Assembly (NCBI GenBank): GCA_944382875.1
Contig: CALWNQ010000004.1
Coordinates: 102,927 to 166,926, forward strand
DNA length: 64,000 nt
Direction: 5' to 3'
Source of the DNA: an uncultured Clostridia bacterium
GTDB lineage: Bacteria; Bacillota; Clostridia; Oscillospirales; Ruminococcaceae
Shown: one piece after another, positions 61,228 to 64,000 of the stretch
How positions within the stretch are numbered: the first letter of the stretch is position 1
Layout: each line of letters begins with the position of its first letter
Program-made: the position numbers and the translations under genes
Notes under the pieces: model-generated
The model's input: the letters and a program-made list of their open reading frames with translations, nothing else
Told to the model about the DNA's origin: nothing
Database searches by the model: none

Positions 61228-61258
61228 TATCCTCCCTCGATCTGGACAAGGGAGGATA
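61228..61258 (-). terminator. Hairpin after ftsZ
   Basis: TATCCTCCCT and AGGGAGGATA form a 10-bp stem with a weak T-run on the minus strand. It may be a partial terminator between ftsZ and asnB. Confidence 0.6.
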
Positions 61259-61272
61259 CCTGTCAAAAGTGA

Positions 61273-62382
61273 TTATTTGGAACCAAACAGCTTGGCAATA
61301 TCACCAAACCCGAAATCTTTGTCAAAATCAAATGTATCCTTCTGATCAGAAGGCTGGGCAGTCTGCGGCTCGTCCTTGGAACCCGTAACACGGGCTTTGG
61401 TTTTATCTTCCAGTCCGGAAGAGTAGTCTTCGTCAAACCCGGTTGCAATTACGGTTACCCGAATCTCATCGCTCATATTGTCATCGAAAACAAGGCCCCA
61501 GTAAATTGCCGCATCCGGATGCGCTGCTTTTTCGATCATCGTAGAAACAAATTCCGCATCCTCGTAAAGCAGGTCATTGGAAGCACAGATATTGATAATA
61601 ACCGCTTTGGCGCCGGTAATCGAGGTTTCGAGCAGCGGGCTGGAAATCGCCATATCGGCAGCAGCTTCCGCTTTGTCTTTACCGCTCGCATATCCAACAC
61701 CCATATGAGCGATACCGGCGTTGCGCATAACTGAGCAAAGGTCAGCAAAGTCCAAGTTTACAAAACCATCGGTGTTAATCAGATCGGAAATACTCTGGAT
61801 ACCTTGTTTGAGGACGCCATCGACAACCTTAAACGCATCTTTGAACGAAGTTTTCTGGTCAATTACTTGACGAATGCGATCATTTGGAATCACAACCAGA
61901 GAATCGACAACCTCGCTCAATGCCTTCAGACCTTCTTCCGCGTACATCATGCGGCGTTTGCCTTCATAGCTAAACGGTTTGGTCACCACACCAATGGTAA
62001 GAATTCCCATTTCACGGGCAATATCCGCCACAACAGGAGCAGCACCAGTTCCGGTTCCGCCACCCATACCGGCAGTGATAAAGACCATTTGCGCGCCTTT
62101 GAGCGCCGCGGCAATTTCTTCTCGGTTTTCTTCAGCTGCCTGTGCACCTTTTTCAGGCAAGCCACCTGCGCCCCGGCCGTTAGAAGTCTTTAAGCCAATC
62201 TGGATTTTATACTCCGCTTTGGAAATATCCAATACCTGCCGGTCGGTGTTGATGGCGATAAAGTCCACATCCTTAACACCATCCTCTACCATACGGTTAA
62301 CAGCGTTGCCACCTGCACCGCCGACACCGATTACTTTGATAACTACCGTTCTCTGCATATCATTTTCCAATGTAAAAGGCAT
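61273..62382 (-). CDS. ftsZ: Cell division protein FtsZ
   Basis: The 369-residue tubulin homologue has the nucleotide-binding signature GGGTGTGAA, the T7 loop NLDFADLC, and the short acidic C-terminal tail. It polymerises into the division ring. The final peptide ([13 protein letters not shown]) differs from the basic DIPxFLR type of Bacillus. GGAGG precedes the ATG. It has a likely promoter (TTGAAT-17-TACCAT) in the 147-bp gap after ftsQ. Confidence 0.97.
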   Translation of the reverse strand: MPFTLENDMQRTVVIKVIGVGGAGGNAVNRMVEDGVKDVDFIAINTDRQVLDISKAEYKIQIGLKTSNGRGAGGLPEKGAQAAEENREEIAAALKGAQMVFITAGMGGGTGTGAAPVVADIAREMGILTIGVVTKPFSYEGKRRMMYAEEGLKALSEVVDSLVVIPNDRIRQVIDQKTSFKDAFKVVDGVLKQGIQSISDLINTDGFVNLDFADLCSVMRNAGIAHMGVGYASGKDKAEAAADMAISSPLLETSITGAKAVIINICASNDLLYEDAEFVSTMIEKAAHPDAAIYWGLVFDDNMSDEIRVTVIATGFDEDYSSGLEDKTKARVTGSKDEPQTAQPSDQKDTFDFDKDFGFGDIAKLFGSK

Positions 62383-62488
62383 TTTGAAACGTCCTCCTGT
62401 TTATCACAAAGCGATCCACTCGCCCCGTATTCATTTTCGTTCACATTTGTGAAAAATGTGTGCTCTATTTAATATGGTATCAGATTCC

Positions 62489-62515
62489 GCGCAAAAATTC
62501 AATAGAATTTTGCGA
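62489..62515. repeat. Inverted repeat between ftsQ and ftsZ
   Basis: CGCAAAAATTC and GAATTTTGCG pair with a one-base bulge, overlapping the possible -35 box of the ftsZ promoter. No T-run follows, so an operator or mRNA structure is likelier than a terminator. Confidence 0.4.
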
Positions 62516-62529
62516 ATTATTTTTAAATT

Positions 62530-63765
62530 TCACGGATTTTCCGCACTGGAATCTATCGGATCGGAACTGCTATTTTCTTCGGATTGTGGAGAAGGTTCCG
62601 GGATGGATTCCAATACAGACTCTTCTATTGAACTTTCCCCAAGCTCTTCTTCCGGCATCGCAGTATCAGAAAGGTTGTCATCCCAGTTCCACACGCCTGC
62701 CCCTCCGCCTGGTACCGTAATAGCATCCTGTGGTTGGAACGGCATCACCGAGGAAGCTGCCTGCGCATCCAGGATCCCACAGGCATCAACTGGAATAATC
62801 TGTGCATACGCTTCATCGGTTAAAACCTCTTTTACAAATTGAAGCTTATAGTCAAGCTCTGAAAAAGAACCCAACTTAATTTCAATTCGATTTTGCCAGT
62901 ATATAATCACATTAATCTCGTCGCTGACATCCACCGCATTAATTTCGGAAAACTGTGCTTTCTCCAAAGCAGAAAAAAGAATTTCCAGGTTTTCGATTGC
63001 CATGCTTTTCTCTGGCGGATCTTCCTCCTGCTCCTCAGCCAGTGCCGAAGCTTCCTGCCAGTTCCGTTCCAACACATCCTGCACATAATCCCCAACTATT
63101 GCTTTTTCGAGTGGAACGCCTACAATTACAACACCGTTTCCACTCTGAGCGTGGTCATTCTGTTCCAAAATCCGTCCGCTTTGGCTGATGGTATAATATT
63201 TGCCGTCCGATTCGATCTGCGCACTTGGGTTCCCGTCTGCAATGTTTACCACCAAACCTGACGGAAACTCCCGATTGATCTCTACCCGGTCTGCCTGAGG
63301 AAGCATCTGCAAAAGCTCTTCCTCCATTTTACCAGTGCGAATGCGAAGAAGATTATCGCCTTCTTTCACACCTAAAACCGGAAGAACATCCGCAGATGTA
63401 TAAATTTTACTGCCCTGTACTGTAATTGTTTCGATATTAAAAAAAACTGTCAGGGAAAGTACTGTTCCGGTAATAATCAGAAATAAAAATAATAGAATGT
63501 AGTAGAGAGTGTAGTTTCGTTTGTGCTTTTTTCGCCTGCGCCTTTGTAGGTTGGAAATTTCCTGTGTCCGGGAAGGCGGTTTCCTCTGCCCCGGCTTCCC
63601 GGCTGACGGCCGACGCGACGGAGGGCGGGTTGCAGCCGGATGACCACCCGGCTGGGTTGCAGGCGGTATTGTCCTGCCGGTTGATTTCCGCTGTACAGAC
63701 GACCGCTTTATTTGGCTTCCTGATGGACGTTGTCCGTTGGGACGCACCGGCTTCTTCTTCTGCAT
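62530..63765 (-). CDS. ftsQ: Cell division protein DivIB/FtsQ
   Basis: The 411-residue protein has a long cytoplasmic N-terminus rich in Pro, Arg, Lys and Gln (1-83, basic RRRRKKHKR just before the membrane), one membrane segment (about 84-109), a POTRA domain (about 110-180), a beta domain, and a Ser/Glu-rich extracellular tail (about 365-411). DivIB assembles the septal synthase with DivIC and FtsL. The tail and basic N-terminus are longer than usual. Confidence 0.92.
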   Translation of the reverse strand: MQKKKPVRPNGQRPSGSQIKRSSVQRKSTGRTIPPATQPGGHPAATRPPSRRPSAGKPGQRKPPSRTQEISNLQRRRRKKHKRNYTLYYILLFLFLIITGTVLSLTVFFNIETITVQGSKIYTSADVLPVLGVKEGDNLLRIRTGKMEEELLQMLPQADRVEINREFPSGLVVNIADGNPSAQIESDGKYYTISQSGRILEQNDHAQSGNGVVIVGVPLEKAIVGDYVQDVLERNWQEASALAEEQEEDPPEKSMAIENLEILFSALEKAQFSEINAVDVSDEINVIIYWQNRIEIKLGSFSELDYKLQFVKEVLTDEAYAQIIPVDACGILDAQAASSVMPFQPQDAITVPGGGAGVWNWDDNLSDTAMPEEELGESSIEESVLESIPEPSPQSEENSSSDPIDSSAENP

Positions 63766-63783
63766 CTCCGCTCTCCTTTCTGA

Positions 63784-64000
<217 letters not shown>

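Overview
The window looks like chromosome from a spore-forming Clostridia bacterium of the Oscillospirales/Ruminococcaceae type. This is inferred from the forespore sigma factor SigG, a SpoVB-type flippase, FtsZ and DivIB/FtsQ without an adjacent ftsA, many DUF families typical of Firmicutes (DUF4317, DUF1700, DUF4358-like, DUF1638, DUF368), strong AGGAGG ribosome binding sites, frequent TTG/GTG starts, and classic Firmicute promoters and terminators. No rRNA, phage, insertion sequence or CRISPR array is visible. Several starts were moved inward from the longest open frame because a good ribosome binding site sits in front of an internal start.

Layout. 1-8.5 kb: a CNNM/CorC-like membrane protein behind a long unexplained leader, then (minus) an NSS-type sodium symporter, a P-loop kinase, an ABC-F ATPase and L-aspartate oxidase, then (plus) a lipoprotein/DHHW pair. 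8.5-16.7 kb: an S1-domain protein (minus) and a Gld-like ABC operon (ATPase, permease, GldG-like, DUF4340) preceded by a coupled 55-residue ORF, then tex. 16.8-22.1 kb: NhaP2-like antiporter, SpoVB-like flippase, and a PadR/DUF1700/DUF4097 operon behind a perfect consensus promoter. 22.1-33.2 kb: SseB-like protein, a MacB-type ABC system with a large exported CARDB-like protein, aldehyde dehydrogenase, DUF368 polyprenyl-phosphate transporter, and a minus operon HD / M42 peptidase / PHP phosphatase / DUF1638. 33.3-39.4 kb: F420-ligase-like protein, DUF1622, sigG, DUF4317, and an AraC regulator divergent from a GH127 glycosidase.

39.4-41 kb is the most accessory-looking part: an AT-rich methyltransferase with its own consensus promoter, a 17-codon leader peptide and mutually exclusive hairpins, next to tRNA-Pro(GGG), then a small gene split by a one-base frame change exactly at a canonical T TTT TTA slippery heptamer. 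41-46 kb: YitT, a cofactor-independent phosphoglycerate mutase-like enzyme, a CmpB-like membrane protein, a YfcE phosphodiesterase and a RadC with a long N-terminal extension.

46.2-53.1 kb is an apparent seven-gene plus-strand operon: cysteine desulfurase, thiI, lrgA, lrgB, a CinA/PncC-like domain fused through a membrane segment to a class B sortase, a membrane-anchored Ser/Pro/Glu-rich protein, and a SpoIID/LytB-domain protein carrying 18-bp tandem repeats. The last three genes form the best candidate for an undescribed cell-envelope system. 53.1-64 kb (minus): pcrA, a nucleoside salvage operon (deoD-cdd-pdp), amidohydrolase plus asparagine synthetase, and the division cluster ftsZ, ftsQ/divIB and the 3' end of murA.
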